A stretch of DNA of 33,943 bases from Clostridiaceae bacterium (GTDB lineage Bacteria > Bacillota > Clostridia > DSM-8532), in the NCBI GenBank assembly GCA_012523685.1, contig JAAYTR010000258.1, positions 1 through 33,943 on the forward strand, read 5' to 3'. The notes below the pieces were generated by a model. That model did no database searches and was not told the origin of the DNA. It saw nothing but the letters and a program-made list of their open reading frames with translations. Shown here piece by piece: positions 17,358 to 26,056 of this stretch. Both the position numbers and the translations under genes were made by a program. The first letter of the stretch is position 1. Each line of letters starts with the position of its first letter.

Positions 17358-17564
17358 TTAAGTGCCACAACAAAGCCTGCTTAAAATTTTGATTTTAAGG
17401 CAGGAATAACTTGAGAATAGTTCAAGGTAAACTGAGATTGTTCTTCAATAAAAATGCAAAACTGTTGAACAATCAAGTTAATAAAAGATTTTTAAAGTTC
17501 CTGAAAAAAGTGTTTTTTCACACATGACTAAACACTCATAATTTAAGGACTGGAGGTTAAATCT
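17358..17564 (+). promoter_or_regulatory. 207-nt structured gap inside the spc operon
   Basis: Other genes in this operon are mostly about 10-30 nt apart. This gap holds several stems: CCTGC-TTAAAAT (17376-17387) with ATTTTAA-G-GCAGG (17392-17404, one bulged G); TAACTTGA (17407-17414) with TCAAGTTA (17473-17480); nested inside it GATTGTTC (17436-17443) with GAACAATC (17467-17474); and TGAAAAAA (17502-17509) with TTTTTTCA (17513-17520). No convincing promoter was found. No coding frame with a ribosome-binding site was seen. It is a candidate cis-acting RNA or inserted repeat. Confidence 0.6.
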
Positions 17565-18113
17565 ATGTCACGTATAGGAAGAATGCCGATTGAAATACCG
17601 GCAGGCGTGGAAGTAAAGCTTGATGGTCATAACATGACTGTTAAAGGACCAAATGGGACTTTGAGCTCAAGCTTTCACAAAAATATGATTATAGAAAAAG
17701 AAGGTAATATCATAACCGTTAAACGCCCTAATGATGAGAAAGAAAACAGATCTCTTCATGGCCTTACGCGGGCACTTATCAATAATATGGTGACCGGCGT
17801 ATCAAAGGGGTTTGAAAAAAGTCTTGAAATTGTCGGGGTAGGTTTCAGAGCACAGAAGCAAGGCAAAAAGCTTATTCTAACCATTGGTTATTCACATCCC
17901 GTTGAAATAGAGGAACCCAACGGCATAACCATTGAAGTGCCTTCTCCTAATGTAATTCATGTAAAAGGTGCAGATAAGCAGCTTGTTGGTGAAGTTGCCG
18001 CACAAATTCGTAAAAAGCGTCCACCCGAACCATATAAGGGCAAGGGGATTAAATATTCTGACGAGGTTGTTATCCGCAAGGAAGGCAAAACCGGCGCTAA
18101 AGGTAAGGGTTAA
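17565..18113 (+). CDS. rplF: 50S ribosomal protein L6 (uL6)
   Basis: A 182-residue protein of two similar domains ([34 protein letters not shown]). It lies near the factor-binding region of the 50S subunit. CTGGAGG precedes the ATG. It is the first gene after the long structured gap, so its expression may differ from that of the upstream genes. Confidence 0.97.
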   Translation: MSRIGRMPIEIPAGVEVKLDGHNMTVKGPNGTLSSSFHKNMIIEKEGNIITVKRPNDEKENRSLHGLTRALINNMVTGVSKGFEKSLEIVGVGFRAQKQGKKLILTIGYSHPVEIEEPNGITIEVPSPNVIHVKGADKQLVGEVAAQIRKKRPPEPYKGKGIKYSDEVVIRKEGKTGAKGKG

Positions 18114-18133
18114 GAGAAAGGAGTGAGTGTTAG

Positions 18134-18502
18134 ATGATTAAGCGTATTGATAAGAATGAGATCAGACTCCGTAAGCACGCACGAGTTCGCAAGAAAATAA
18201 GCGGTACAGCTGAAAGACCACGTCTCTGTGTCTTTAGGAGTTCAAAACACATATATGCCCAGATTATCGATGATGTTAGCAGCACCACTCTGGTTGCAGC
18301 ATCCACTTTGGATGAGGCTCTCAAGGGAAAGCTTGATTATTCTGGTAATAAAGAAGCCGCAAAAGAAGTAGGCAAGCTTATTGCAACAAAAGCAATCGAA
18401 AAGGGTATTAAGAATGTAGTATTCGACAGAGGCGGTTATCTTTATCATGGAAGAGTCAAGGAACTCGCTGACGGCGCCAGAGAAGCCGGGCTTGAGTTTT
18501 GA
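18134..18502 (+). CDS. rplR: 50S ribosomal protein L18 (uL18)
   Basis: A 122-residue 5S rRNA-binding protein of the central protuberance. [20 protein letters not shown] and [24 protein letters not shown] are typical. GAAAGGAG precedes the ATG. Nothing odd was seen. Confidence 0.97.
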   Translation: MIKRIDKNEIRLRKHARVRKKISGTAERPRLCVFRSSKHIYAQIIDDVSSTTLVAASTLDEALKGKLDYSGNKEAAKEVGKLIATKAIEKGIKNVVFDRGGYLYHGRVKELADGAREAGLEF

Positions 18503-18533
18503 TCACATCCTAAAGTAAAAGGAGGGGAACAAA

Positions 18534-19034
18534 TTGCAGAAAATTGATCCAAGTACTCTAGACCTTAAAGAAAAGGTTGTGAATATCGGTCGTGTCACCA
18601 AGGTTGTTAAGGGTGGCAGAAACTTCAGATTCAGCGCACTTGTTGTAGTTGGAGATGAGAACGGTCATGTAGGTATAGGTAGCGGGAAAGCTACTGAAAT
18701 CCCCGATGCTATCCGTAAAGGAATTGAGGATGCAAAAAAGAACCTCATTTTTGTTCCAACGGTTGGAAGTACTATTCCTCATGAAGCCATGGGAGTATAC
18801 GGTGCGGGCAAAGTATTGCTGAAACCAGCTAAAGAAGGTACCGGCGTTATAGCTGGCGGACCTGTCAGAGCGGTCTTAGAGCTGGCCGGAATCAGTGATA
18901 TATATACTAAATCATTAGGTTCAAACAACCCTACAAACATGGTACGTGCTACTATTGAAGGCCTTTCTCAGCTAAGAACAGTAGAGATGGTAGCAAAGCT
19001 AAGAGGGAAAACCGTTGAGGAAATTTTAGAATAG
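18534..19034 (+). CDS. rpsE: 30S ribosomal protein S5 (uS5)
   Basis: A 166-residue protein with a double-stranded RNA-binding N-terminal domain ([26 protein letters not shown]) and the C-terminal S5 fold. It contributes to decoding fidelity. The start is TTG at 18534 after AAAGGAGGGG, which is well placed. The stop is followed within 12 nt by rpmD. Confidence 0.96.
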   Translation: MQKIDPSTLDLKEKVVNIGRVTKVVKGGRNFRFSALVVVGDENGHVGIGSGKATEIPDAIRKGIEDAKKNLIFVPTVGSTIPHEAMGVYGAGKVLLKPAKEGTGVIAGGPVRAVLELAGISDIYTKSLGSNNPTNMVRATIEGLSQLRTVEMVAKLRGKTVEEILE

Positions 19035-19046
19035 GAGGTAGCTTTC

Positions 19047-19226
19047 ATGGGCAATTTGAAAATCACTCTTAAGAAGAGTACAATAGCATCAAAAGAAGAT
19101 CAGAAGGCTACTGTGGTTGCCCTTGGCCTTCATAAAATAGGGCAAAGTGTTATACAAAAAGACAATGCCCAGATTCGTGGTATGGTTAATAAAGTATCAC
19201 ACCTGGTTCAAGTTGAAGAAATATAA
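19047..19226 (+). CDS. rpmD: 50S ribosomal protein L30 (uL30)
   Basis: A 59-residue protein read as [17 protein letters not shown]... ending QVEEI. Length and position between rpsE and rplO are standard for uL30. The [11 protein letters not shown] segment is typical. GGAGG at 19034-19038 lies 8 nt before the ATG. Confidence 0.95.
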   Translation: MGNLKITLKKSTIASKEDQKATVVALGLHKIGQSVIQKDNAQIRGMVNKVSHLVQVEEI

Positions 19227-19240
19227 AGGAGGTGCAACCA

Positions 19241-19681
19241 GTGAACTTGTTCGAATTAAAACCTGGAGCACCTAGACAGGCTCCAAAGCGCAAAGGCAGA
19301 GGTCCCGGTTCAGGGAACGGCAAGACTGCGGGCAAAGGCCATAAAGGCCAGAACGCCAGGGCAGGCGGCGGTGTAAGACCCGGTTTTGAAGGTGGCCAGA
19401 TGCCCCTTTTCAGAAGAATACCAAAGAGGGGTTTTAATAACTCTGTTTTTAGAAAAGAGTATACCGAGGTTAAGCTTTCAGATCTTGAGGGCTTTGAAAA
19501 TGGTACAGAGGTTACCGCAGAGCTGCTAAAGCAAAATGGTATAATTAGCAAAATCAATGACGGAATAGTCGTTCTCGGAAACGGTAACCTTACAAAAAAG
19601 CTTACTGTCAAGGCTGCAAGATTTACAAAGACTGCTTCCGAAAAGATAGAAGCTTTAGGAGGAAAGGCTGAGGTGATTTAG
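19241..19681 (+). CDS. rplO: 50S ribosomal protein L15 (uL15)
   Basis: A 146-residue protein. The Gly/Arg/Lys-rich N-terminal region ([20 protein letters not shown]) threads into 23S rRNA, and [18 protein letters not shown] is diagnostic. The start is GTG 19241, 8 nt after GGAGG. The GTG at 19232 overlaps the ribosome-binding site and is rejected. It ends one base before the secY start. Confidence 0.96.
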   Translation: MNLFELKPGAPRQAPKRKGRGPGSGNGKTAGKGHKGQNARAGGGVRPGFEGGQMPLFRRIPKRGFNNSVFRKEYTEVKLSDLEGFENGTEVTAELLKQNGIISKINDGIVVLGNGNLTKKLTVKAARFTKTASEKIEALGGKAEVI

Positions 19682-19682
19682 G

Positions 19683-20972
19683 ATGGAGAGTATCTTCGCT
19701 CCTATAAAGAGTGCTTGGCGTGTCGTTGACATAAGAAAGAAACTAATTGCAACCTTTCTGTTATTGTTGGTTTATCGCTTTGGAGTATACGTACCCATCC
19801 CCGGCATGGACAGAAGTGTTCTTGCCGGTATGGTTAGCCAACAAGGCGGTCTTTTTGGATTTATGAATATAATAGGCGGCGGTGCTTTTGAAAACGCCAG
19901 TATATTTGCAATGTCCATAACACCGTATATTAACGCTTCCATTATTATTCAACTTCTTACCGTTGCTATTCCTGCATTGGAGAGAATGCAGAAAGAAGGG
20001 GAGGAAGGAAGAAAGAAGCTGGCTCAATGGGTAAGGTATGGTGCCGTTATATTAGGTTTCCTGCAGGCGACCTTTATGTATATTGGTTTTGGTAATGCAA
20101 TATCAAGACCCGGTATATTATCTTATCTCACCATTACTTTTTCACTTACTGCAGGTACAGCTTTCATAATGTGGCTGGGCGAACAGATAAATGAGTACGG
20201 AATAGGAAATGGTATTTCACTGATTATTTTTGTCAACATTATATCCAGAGGACCGATTGCTTTTAATACTCTCTATAATATTATTAAGGCATATGCTACT
20301 GATGGACGTCTTGCAGTAGGTGCACTTATAGTTCTGGCAATCGTACTGGTATTTGTTGCTGTGGTTGTATTCGTAATTTATGTAACTCAGGCAGAAAGAA
20401 GAATACCTGTACAATATGCAAAGCGTGTTGTTGGGCGCAAGATGTATGGCGGACAAAGTACACATATACCTATTAAGGTTAACCTGGCCGGAGTTCTGCC
20501 GGTTATCTTCGCATCGTCAATATTAGCATTTATTCCTACAATTATAGGTCTTGTAGCACCCAACACTACAAGTAAGTTTCTTATCAGCTTGAGAGATTTC
20601 AGCGGTAATCCGCTCTATATGCTGGTAATGGGATTACTCGTTATATTCTTTACATTCTTCTATACTATGATGGCGTTTAATCCTATCGAAGTTGCTAATA
20701 ATGTACGTAAGAATGGTGGTTTTATCCCCGGTATCCGTCCTGGTAAGCCAACCAGTGATTATATTACCAAGGTGTTAAACCGCATTACATGGTTTGGAGC
20801 CTTCTTCCTGGCCATAATAACTGTATTGCCAAGTGTATTGGAACTATTTACCGGTGTACGTATGGGATTTGGAGGAACTTCCCTGCTGATTATGGTAGGT
20901 GTGGCTCTGGAAACAGCCAAACAAATTGAATCACAGCTTATGATGAGGCATTATAAAGGTTTTCTTGAATAG
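19683..20972 (+). CDS. secY: SecY preprotein translocase channel subunit
   Basis: A 429-residue integral membrane protein with ten transmembrane helices expected. It forms the channel of the Sec translocon with SecE and SecG. YVPIPGMD, NASIIIQLLT, YGIGNGISLIIF and RRIPVQYAKR are family hallmarks. It is the last gene before a terminator-like hairpin. The ATG follows TTTAGGAT with minimal spacing and is coupled to rplO. Confidence 0.97.
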   Translation: MESIFAPIKSAWRVVDIRKKLIATFLLLLVYRFGVYVPIPGMDRSVLAGMVSQQGGLFGFMNIIGGGAFENASIFAMSITPYINASIIIQLLTVAIPALERMQKEGEEGRKKLAQWVRYGAVILGFLQATFMYIGFGNAISRPGILSYLTITFSLTAGTAFIMWLGEQINEYGIGNGISLIIFVNIISRGPIAFNTLYNIIKAYATDGRLAVGALIVLAIVLVFVAVVVFVIYVTQAERRIPVQYAKRVVGRKMYGGQSTHIPIKVNLAGVLPVIFASSILAFIPTIIGLVAPNTTSKFLISLRDFSGNPLYMLVMGLLVIFFTFFYTMMAFNPIEVANNVRKNGGFIPGIRPGKPTSDYITKVLNRITWFGAFFLAIITVLPSVLELFTGVRMGFGGTSLLIMVGVALETAKQIESQLMMRHYKGFLE

Positions 20973-20977
20973 AGAAT

Positions 20978-21017
20978 GATGGTACTAAGCGGATGATTTT
21001 AATACCATCCGCTTTTT
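20978..21017 (+). terminator. Intrinsic terminator after secY with a competing hairpin
   Basis: AAGCGGATG (20987-20995) pairs perfectly with CATCCGCTT (21006-21014) and is followed by T to 21017. A second pairing, GATGGTA (20978-20984) with TACCATC (21003-21009), shares bases 21006-21009 with the first, so only one can form. The first is the stronger. This would separate secY from adk, which are usually co-transcribed. Confidence 0.75.
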
Positions 21018-21061
21018 GACCATTTTAGATGCAAGATGTGAGATATGTAAAGCAGGAAATT

Positions 21062-21085
21062 GTCATTCTGAGCGTAGCGACGAAT
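21062..21085 (+). repeat. Dispersed repeat, GTCATTCTGAGCG type
   Basis: This 24-bp stretch matches 22 of 24 bases of the sequence at 26730-26753. It lies in the 160-nt gap between the secY terminator and adk. Translated in the adk frame it gives the well-known spurious 'CHSERS' peptide, so an in-frame upstream start for adk (21016) is rejected. Confidence 0.7.
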
Positions 21086-21177
21086 TTGTTCCGCCATTAC
21101 TCACCAATAACTACAAGTCGTTCGACATAACAAGGAAATCAATTAGAGGCAGTGCTAACTATAAAGGATTTATTATT

Positions 21178-21840
21178 ATGAGAATGATACTATTAGGACC
21201 TCCGGGAGCAGGCAAGGGAACACAGGCAGCGGTATTGTCAGCAACTTTAAAAATTCCCCATATTTCAACAGGAGATATTTTTCGGGCCAATATTAAAGGT
21301 GGAACTCCTCTCGGGTTATTGGCGAAAAGCTATATCGATTCCGGTAAGCTTGTTCCTGATGATGTAACCGTCGATATAGTCGCAAACAGGCTAAAAGAAG
21401 AAGATTGTGCTTCCGGTTTTATTATGGATGGTTTTCCAAGAACAGTTCCGCAAGCCGTGATGTTTGATGAGATGCTTGCAAAGCCCGGGAAAAAGGTTGA
21501 AGTTGTAATTAATATTACAGTGGAAGACAGCATAATCGTAAAGAGGTTGTCCGGCAGAAGGATGTGCTCTTGCGGAAGGACATATCACATTGATAATAAC
21601 CCGCCGAAGGTAGAGGAAATTTGCGATTTCTGCAATAGTTCTCTTTATATACGTGATGACGATAAGGAAGAGACAATAAAAGAGAGACTGAAGACTTACC
21701 ACGAACAAACGAGCCCTTTGGTTGATTATTATCAGGAAAAAGGTCTGATCATGAATTTTGACGGATCAAAGCCTATTGATGTTACAACCCGGGAGATACT
21801 GGACAGTCTGAAGAACAAACTGATAGACTTTGAGGATTAA
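21178..21840 (+). CDS. adk: Adenylate kinase
   Basis: A 220-residue enzyme converting AMP and ATP to two ADP. The P-loop is GPPGAGKGTQA (7-17), HISTGDIFRANI binds AMP, and GFPRT is conserved. The LID domain has four Cys (CSC...CDFC), suggesting a zinc-bound LID as in other Gram-positive kinases. The first pair is C-x-C instead of C-x2-C. The start MRMILLGPPG at 21178 has AAAGGA upstream. The stop is 2 nt before map. No promoter of high quality was found in front of it. Confidence 0.94.
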   Translation: MRMILLGPPGAGKGTQAAVLSATLKIPHISTGDIFRANIKGGTPLGLLAKSYIDSGKLVPDDVTVDIVANRLKEEDCASGFIMDGFPRTVPQAVMFDEMLAKPGKKVEVVINITVEDSIIVKRLSGRRMCSCGRTYHIDNNPPKVEEICDFCNSSLYIRDDDKEETIKERLKTYHEQTSPLVDYYQEKGLIMNFDGSKPIDVTTREILDSLKNKLIDFED

Positions 21841-21842
21841 AA

Positions 21843-22610
21843 ATGATTTTTGTTAAATCGCAACGTGAATTGGATAAGATGAGGCGGGCAGGTGAAATAG
21901 TTGCTTTAGTCCACCAAAAAATGGCTGAATTGATAAAGCCGGGAATAACAACTATTGAGCTTGACAGAGAAGCAGAAAAAGTTATTACCAGAGCAGGTGC
22001 CATACCATCTTTTAAGGGCTTTCCCTGTTCATACGGCGGAATTGATTTCCCCGGTTCAATATGCGCTTCTGTTAATGATGTGGTAATACATGGGATTCCC
22101 GACAATACGATACTAAAAGAAGGCGATATTATCAGTATCGATGTTGGAGCAATTCTGGATGGTTATCATGCAGATGCCGCAAGAACAATTGCGGTTGGCA
22201 AGATTTCAGAAGAAGCCAGAGATTTGATTTTTCATACAGAGGAAGCTTTTAAACGAGGCATGGAAAAGGCGGTCGAAGGCAACAGGATAAGGGATATCTC
22301 GATTGCCATACAGGATTACGCTGAAGGAAAAGGCTATAGCATAGTACGTGATTATGTAGGACATGGCATAGGGACCGAGATGCATGAGGAACCGCAAATT
22401 CCAAATTATGCAACTCGTGAAAAGGGAGTAAGACTATCAAATGGAATGACCTTAGCTATAGAACCGATGATAAACATCGGAACCTGGCGCGTAAATGTTT
22501 TGGATGATAAGTGGACCGTTGTAACAGCGGACGGAAAGCTGTCTGCCCATCATGAAAATACTATAGCGGTTACACCAAACGGGCCGGAAATATTGACCAG
22601 ATTATATTAA
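21843..22610 (+). CDS. map: Methionine aminopeptidase, type I
   Basis: A 255-residue metalloenzyme that removes the N-terminal methionine from nascent proteins. Metal ligands are visible in IDVGAILDGYHADAART (two Asp), VGHGIGTEMHEEP (His), AIEPM (Glu) and AHHENTIAV (Glu). It lacks an N-terminal zinc extension and fits the short type Ia. It starts 2 nt after adk without its own strong ribosome-binding site, so it probably depends on coupling to adk. Confidence 0.96.
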   Translation: MIFVKSQRELDKMRRAGEIVALVHQKMAELIKPGITTIELDREAEKVITRAGAIPSFKGFPCSYGGIDFPGSICASVNDVVIHGIPDNTILKEGDIISIDVGAILDGYHADAARTIAVGKISEEARDLIFHTEEAFKRGMEKAVEGNRIRDISIAIQDYAEGKGYSIVRDYVGHGIGTEMHEEPQIPNYATREKGVRLSNGMTLAIEPMINIGTWRVNVLDDKWTVVTADGKLSAHHENTIAVTPNGPEILTRLY

Positions 22611-22634
22611 TTTATACGAAATAAGTCAATAATC

Positions 22635-22663
22635 TTGAAATAGACTTGAATTTGTTATACAAT
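22635..22663 (+). promoter_or_regulatory. Promoter for the KOW-infA-rpmJ-alpha segment
   Basis: TTGAAA (22635-22640), a 17-bp spacer and TACAAT (22658-22663). Transcription would start near 22670, directly before a GC-rich hairpin. Confidence 0.6.
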
Positions 22664-22670
22664 ATATAAT

Positions 22671-22712
22671 CGGCGCAGTTGTGGCCGCAGTGCCGAAAGC
22701 CCCAAAGCGCCG
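22671..22712 (+). promoter_or_regulatory. GC-rich stem-loop in the leader of the KOW gene
   Basis: CGGCGC (22671-22676) pairs with GCGCCG (22707-22712). Between them GTGGCCGCAGTGCC allows further GGC/GCC pairing. This is much richer in G and C than the surroundings. It lies exactly where the transcript from the promoter at 22635-22663 would begin. A weak T run lies at 22722-22726. It may be a regulatory 5' structure. Confidence 0.5.
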
Positions 22713-22757
22713 GACAGAGCATTTTTCGTCTAATTATTATTAAGAGGGGAAGAATAC

Positions 22758-23021
22758 TTGGATACTATAATAGGCCGTTATGCATGGTCAAAATCTGGAA
22801 GAGACAAAGACAGATTATTTATAATTATCGGTATATATGATGATCAACATGTTTTGATAGCAGATGGTGAATATAGACGGGTAGAAAATCCTAAAAAAAA
22901 GAAACTCAAGCATCTTAATATAACCAATAAGATTGCTGATGAAATACAAACAATAGTTACTATGAAGAAAAAGCTACTTGATGCAGATCTTCAGAGAGCT
23001 ATAAATGACTATAATGAATAA
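22758..23021 (+). CDS. KOW-domain RNA-binding protein (eL14-like)
   Basis: An 87-residue basic protein. The start ([23 protein letters not shown]) and the [18 protein letters not shown] segment fit the small KOW-type protein, similar to the archaeal/eukaryotic L14e group, that is often encoded between map and infA in Clostridia. Its role is not established; ribosome or RNA binding is inferred from fold and context. The start is TTG 22758 with GAGGGGA upstream. Confidence 0.85.
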   Translation: MDTIIGRYAWSKSGRDKDRLFIIIGIYDDQHVLIADGEYRRVENPKKKKLKHLNITNKIADEIQTIVTMKKKLLDADLQRAINDYNE

Positions 23022-23047
23022 CATCCGGTAAGCGAGGGGGTATTAGA

Positions 23048-23266
23048 TTGTCAAAGGAAGATGTAATTGAACTGGAAGGAACGGTATTGGAAGCTCTTCC
23101 AAATGCGACTTTTAAGGTTCAACTTGAGAATGGTCATGTAATTCTTGCTCATATATCTGGTAAGCTAAGAATGAATTACATCCGTATTCTTCCGGGTGAT
23201 AAGGTAACTGTTGAAATGTCAACATACGATCTTTCTCGCGGACGTATTACGTGGAGAGGCAAATAA
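23048..23266 (+). CDS. infA: Translation initiation factor IF-1
   Basis: A 72-residue OB-fold protein ([29 protein letters not shown]) that binds the 30S A site during initiation. Length is exactly that of the family. It starts with TTG at 23048 after GAGGGGG. It sits between the KOW gene and rpmJ, as usual. Confidence 0.97.
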   Translation: MSKEDVIELEGTVLEALPNATFKVQLENGHVILAHISGKLRMNYIRILPGDKVTVEMSTYDLSRGRITWRGK

Positions 23267-23298
23267 ACTGGAAGCCATAGATGACAGGAGGGTCAATC

Positions 23299-23412
23299 AT
23301 GAAGGTAAAACCATCAGTAAAAAAGATCTGCGAAAAGTGCAAGATCATCCGCAGAAAAGGGCGGGTTATGATTATTTGTTCAAATCCGAAGCATAAACAA
23401 AGACAAGGTTAG
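23299..23412 (+). CDS. rpmJ: 50S ribosomal protein L36 (bL36), zinc form
   Basis: A 37-residue protein read directly from the DNA as [15 protein letters not shown]... ending KHKQRQG. C11, C14, C27 and H32 form the zinc site of the C+ type. ACAGGAGG precedes the ATG at 23299. It is followed by a long structured gap before rpsM. Confidence 0.96.
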   Translation: MKVKPSVKKICEKCKIIRRKGRVMIICSNPKHKQRQG

Positions 23413-23605
23413 TATTAATGCAGCCGGCAGCTTAATGCTTCTGCCGGTTGCATGCATCGTAATGCATACAAATTCTCTGAAAAGCGGCTGGTCATGATAT
23501 AAAAACTATCATGATATTGTAGGGGAATTTTATATATAAAACAATTTAAACACTGTAAGTAAAGAATTCTAAGGTTAGACAAATACCAATCGGAGGTGTA
23601 GTAAT
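23413..23605 (+). promoter_or_regulatory. Structured leader of the alpha operon (before rpsM)
   Basis: A 13-bp stem joins ATGCAGCCGGCAG (23418-23430) and CTGCCGGTTGCAT (23441-23453), with one G-U pair, around a 10-nt loop. TCATGATA (23492-23499) then pairs perfectly with TATCATGA (23507-23514). An AT palindrome (TTTTATATATAAAA, 23528-23541) follows. There is no U-tract after the first stem, so it is not a plain terminator. In E. coli S4 represses the alpha operon by binding a structured leader before rpsM. Here rpsD is also in this operon, so S4 control is a reasonable but untested guess. Confidence 0.55.
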
Positions 23606-23974
23606 TTGGCTCGTATTGCAGGTGTTGACTTGCCAAGAGAAAAAAGAGTAGAAATCGGCCTTACGTATATCTTCGGGATAGGAAGAACCCGTTCCAATGA
23701 GATTTTGGGAAAAACGGGAATAAACCCGGATACACGTGTGCGTGATCTTACAGATGATGAGATCGCGAAGCTCCGAGATACAATTGAAAAAGGATATACA
23801 GTAGAGGGTGACCTGAGAAGAGAGGTTGCACTTAATATAAAACGCCTTACAGAGATAAGGTGTTATCGTGGAATCAGGCATAGAATGGGATTACCGGTTC
23901 GCGGACAGAGAACAAAGACTAACGCAAGAACCCGTAAGGGTCCCAGAAAGACTATTGCCAACAAGAAGAAGTAA
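23606..23974 (+). CDS. rpsM: 30S ribosomal protein S13 (uS13)
   Basis: A 122-residue protein of the 30S head ([26 protein letters not shown]) with the basic C-terminal tail ([18 protein letters not shown]) that reaches the P-site tRNA. The start is TTG at 23606 with CGGAGGTG upstream. It is the first gene of the alpha operon. Confidence 0.97.
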   Translation: MARIAGVDLPREKRVEIGLTYIFGIGRTRSNEILGKTGINPDTRVRDLTDDEIAKLRDTIEKGYTVEGDLRREVALNIKRLTEIRCYRGIRHRMGLPVRGQRTKTNARTRKGPRKTIANKKK

Positions 23975-23993
23975 TCGGGAGGTCGATATATAA

Positions 23994-24389
23994 ATGGCAG
24001 CTAAAGTTGTTAGAAGATCAAGAAAAAAGAGAGAAAAGAAAAATATCGAGCGTGGCGCAGCCCACATTCGCTCTTCTTTTAACAATACCATCGTGACCTT
24101 AACCGACGTCCAGGGCAATGCTCTTTCATGGGCAAGTGCAGGAGGTCTTGGATTTAGAGGCTCCAAAAAGAGTACTCCTTTTGCTGCTCAGCAGGCTGCT
24201 GAGACAGCTGCAAAGGCTGCTATGGAGCACGGTCTGAAGACGGTGTCGGTTTATGTTAAAGGTCCAGGATCCGGTCGTGAGGCGGCAATCCGTGCACTCC
24301 AGGCGGCTGGTCTAGAGGTTAATTCTATTAAGGATGTTACCCCTATTCCTCATAACGGTTGCAGACCGCCTAAGAGAAGAAGAGTTTAA
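23994..24389 (+). CDS. rpsK: 30S ribosomal protein S11 (uS11)
   Basis: A 131-residue protein of the 30S platform, close to the mRNA exit. [31 protein letters not shown] and [13 protein letters not shown] at the end are standard. It begins with [16 protein letters not shown] after GGGAGG. Confidence 0.97.
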   Translation: MAAKVVRRSRKKREKKNIERGAAHIRSSFNNTIVTLTDVQGNALSWASAGGLGFRGSKKSTPFAAQQAAETAAKAAMEHGLKTVSVYVKGPGSGREAAIRALQAAGLEVNSIKDVTPIPHNGCRPPKRRRV

Positions 24390-24406
24390 TGGAGGTGTAA
24401 GGATAG

Positions 24407-25033
24407 ATGGCTAGATATACAGATGCATCTTGTAAACTCTGTCGTCGAGAAGGGCAAAAACTCTTCTTAAAAGGAGAAAGATGCTATACAAATAAATGCG
24501 CAATAGGCAGAAGGCCTTATGCGCCGGGACAACATGGCGCTCAGAGAAAGAAGCTATCGGAATATGGTATTCAGCTTCGTGAGAAGCAGAAAGCCAAGAG
24601 ATTCTATGGTCTTTTAGAGAGCCAGTTCAGAAAATATTTTGAAATCGCAAACCGTAAAAAGGGAGTTACAGGTGAGAACCTGTTGCAGTTACTGGAAAGC
24701 AGGCTTGATAATGTTGTTTACAGATTAGGATTTGGAACAACAAGGGCAGAAGCTCGTCAGCTTGTTACCCATGGCCATTTTCTGGTGAATGGAAAAAAAG
24801 TCAATATTCCATCTTATATCGTTAAGGTGGGTGACACCATAGACGTAAGTGAAAAGAGTAAAAAATCGGTTAGATTTAAGGAAATCCTTGATATAACAGG
24901 CGCAAAGGTAGTTCCTAAGTGGCTTGAAGTAGATCAGGAGAATCTTAAGGGTAAGATTGTCGCATTACCGGCCAGAGAGGATATTGACCTTAATGTTCAG
25001 GAACACCTCATTGTTGAGTTGTACTCCAAGTAA
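24407..25033 (+). CDS. rpsD: 30S ribosomal protein S4 (uS4), zinc form
   Basis: A 208-residue primary 16S-binding protein. Cysteines C9, C12, C26 and C31 make the zinc knuckle of the C+ variant. The S4 RNA-binding domain ([32 protein letters not shown]) follows at about 97-130. It is encoded inside the alpha operon, unlike in Bacillus subtilis where it is separate. AATGGAGG precedes the ATG. Confidence 0.97.
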   Translation: MARYTDASCKLCRREGQKLFLKGERCYTNKCAIGRRPYAPGQHGAQRKKLSEYGIQLREKQKAKRFYGLLESQFRKYFEIANRKKGVTGENLLQLLESRLDNVVYRLGFGTTRAEARQLVTHGHFLVNGKKVNIPSYIVKVGDTIDVSEKSKKSVRFKEILDITGAKVVPKWLEVDQENLKGKIVALPAREDIDLNVQEHLIVELYSK

Positions 25034-25081
25034 TAAAAAAGCGATTACCCTTATAAAAAATAACCCAAGGAGGGTTGACTG

Positions 25082-26029
25082 ATGATCGAAATGGAAAAGC
25101 CTAGGATTGAGTGTGTAGAAAGTACAGAGGATAATAAGTATGGTAAGTTTGTCATAGAGCCTTTGGAAAGAGGGTATGGCACAACTTTGGGCAACTCTTT
25201 GAGAAGGATTCTGATTTCATCATTACCGGGTGCAGCAGTTACATCTATTAAAATAGATGGTGTGCTTCATGAGTTTACTACCATACCCGGTGTGGTTGAA
25301 GACATGACCGAAATTATTCTCAATATTAAAAGTCTTCGTTTGAAGCTTTTCAGCGACCAGCCAAAAACATTGTATATTGACTACGAGGGTGAAGGTGAAG
25401 TTACGGCTGCTGATATTAAAGCTGACTCAGATGTTGAGATATTGAATCCTGATTTGCATATAGCTACTATTAGCGGTGCAAGCAGATTCTTTATGGAAAT
25501 CAATGTTAATCATGGACGCGGATATGTATCAGCTGAAAAGAATAAGCTTCCTAATCAGCCTATTGGCGTAATACCGATAGATTCTATATATACACCTGTC
25601 ACTAAGGTGAATTATTCTGTAGAGGATACGCGTGTTGGTCAGGTAACTGATTATGATAAGTTGAGCATTGAGGTCTGGACCGATGGTTCCATCGCGCCCG
25701 ATGAAGCAATTAGTCTAGGTGCCAAAATTTTGAGCGATCATCTCAATCTATTTATTGACTTAACAGATAGAGCTAAAAATACCGAGGTTCTTGTTGAAAA
25801 GGGAGAACCCGCTAAGGACAAGATTCTCGAGATGACAATTGAAGAGCTTGACCTGTCGGTTCGTTCGTACAACTGCTTAAAGAGAGCCGGTATTAATACT
25901 GTTGATGATCTCATCAGTAAAACCGAGGAAGAAATGATGAAGGTCAGGAATCTCGGACGGAAATCACTTGAAGAAGTAGTAACCAAGCTTGAAGCTTTAG
26001 ATTTAAAGCTTGCTTCTAATGAAGATTAA
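25082..26029 (+). CDS. rpoA: RNA polymerase alpha subunit
   Basis: A 315-residue protein. The N-terminal domain (1-230; [20 protein letters not shown]) dimerises and assembles beta and beta'. The C-terminal helix-hairpin-helix domain (about 245-305; [26 protein letters not shown]) binds UP elements and activators. AAGGAGGG precedes the ATG. It is co-transcribed with S4 and L17. Confidence 0.97.
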   Translation: MIEMEKPRIECVESTEDNKYGKFVIEPLERGYGTTLGNSLRRILISSLPGAAVTSIKIDGVLHEFTTIPGVVEDMTEIILNIKSLRLKLFSDQPKTLYIDYEGEGEVTAADIKADSDVEILNPDLHIATISGASRFFMEINVNHGRGYVSAEKNKLPNQPIGVIPIDSIYTPVTKVNYSVEDTRVGQVTDYDKLSIEVWTDGSIAPDEAISLGAKILSDHLNLFIDLTDRAKNTEVLVEKGEPAKDKILEMTIEELDLSVRSYNCLKRAGINTVDDLISKTEEEMMKVRNLGRKSLEEVVTKLEALDLKLASNED

Positions 26030-26056
26030 TAGTAATGCGTAAGGGGAGGAAACAAA

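Noticed and set aside
21016-21177. In-frame 54-residue extension of adenylate kinase
   Set aside because: It runs through the terminator tail and a repeat (peptide CHSERS). Adenylate kinase begins at the P-loop side with MRMILLGPPG at 21178.
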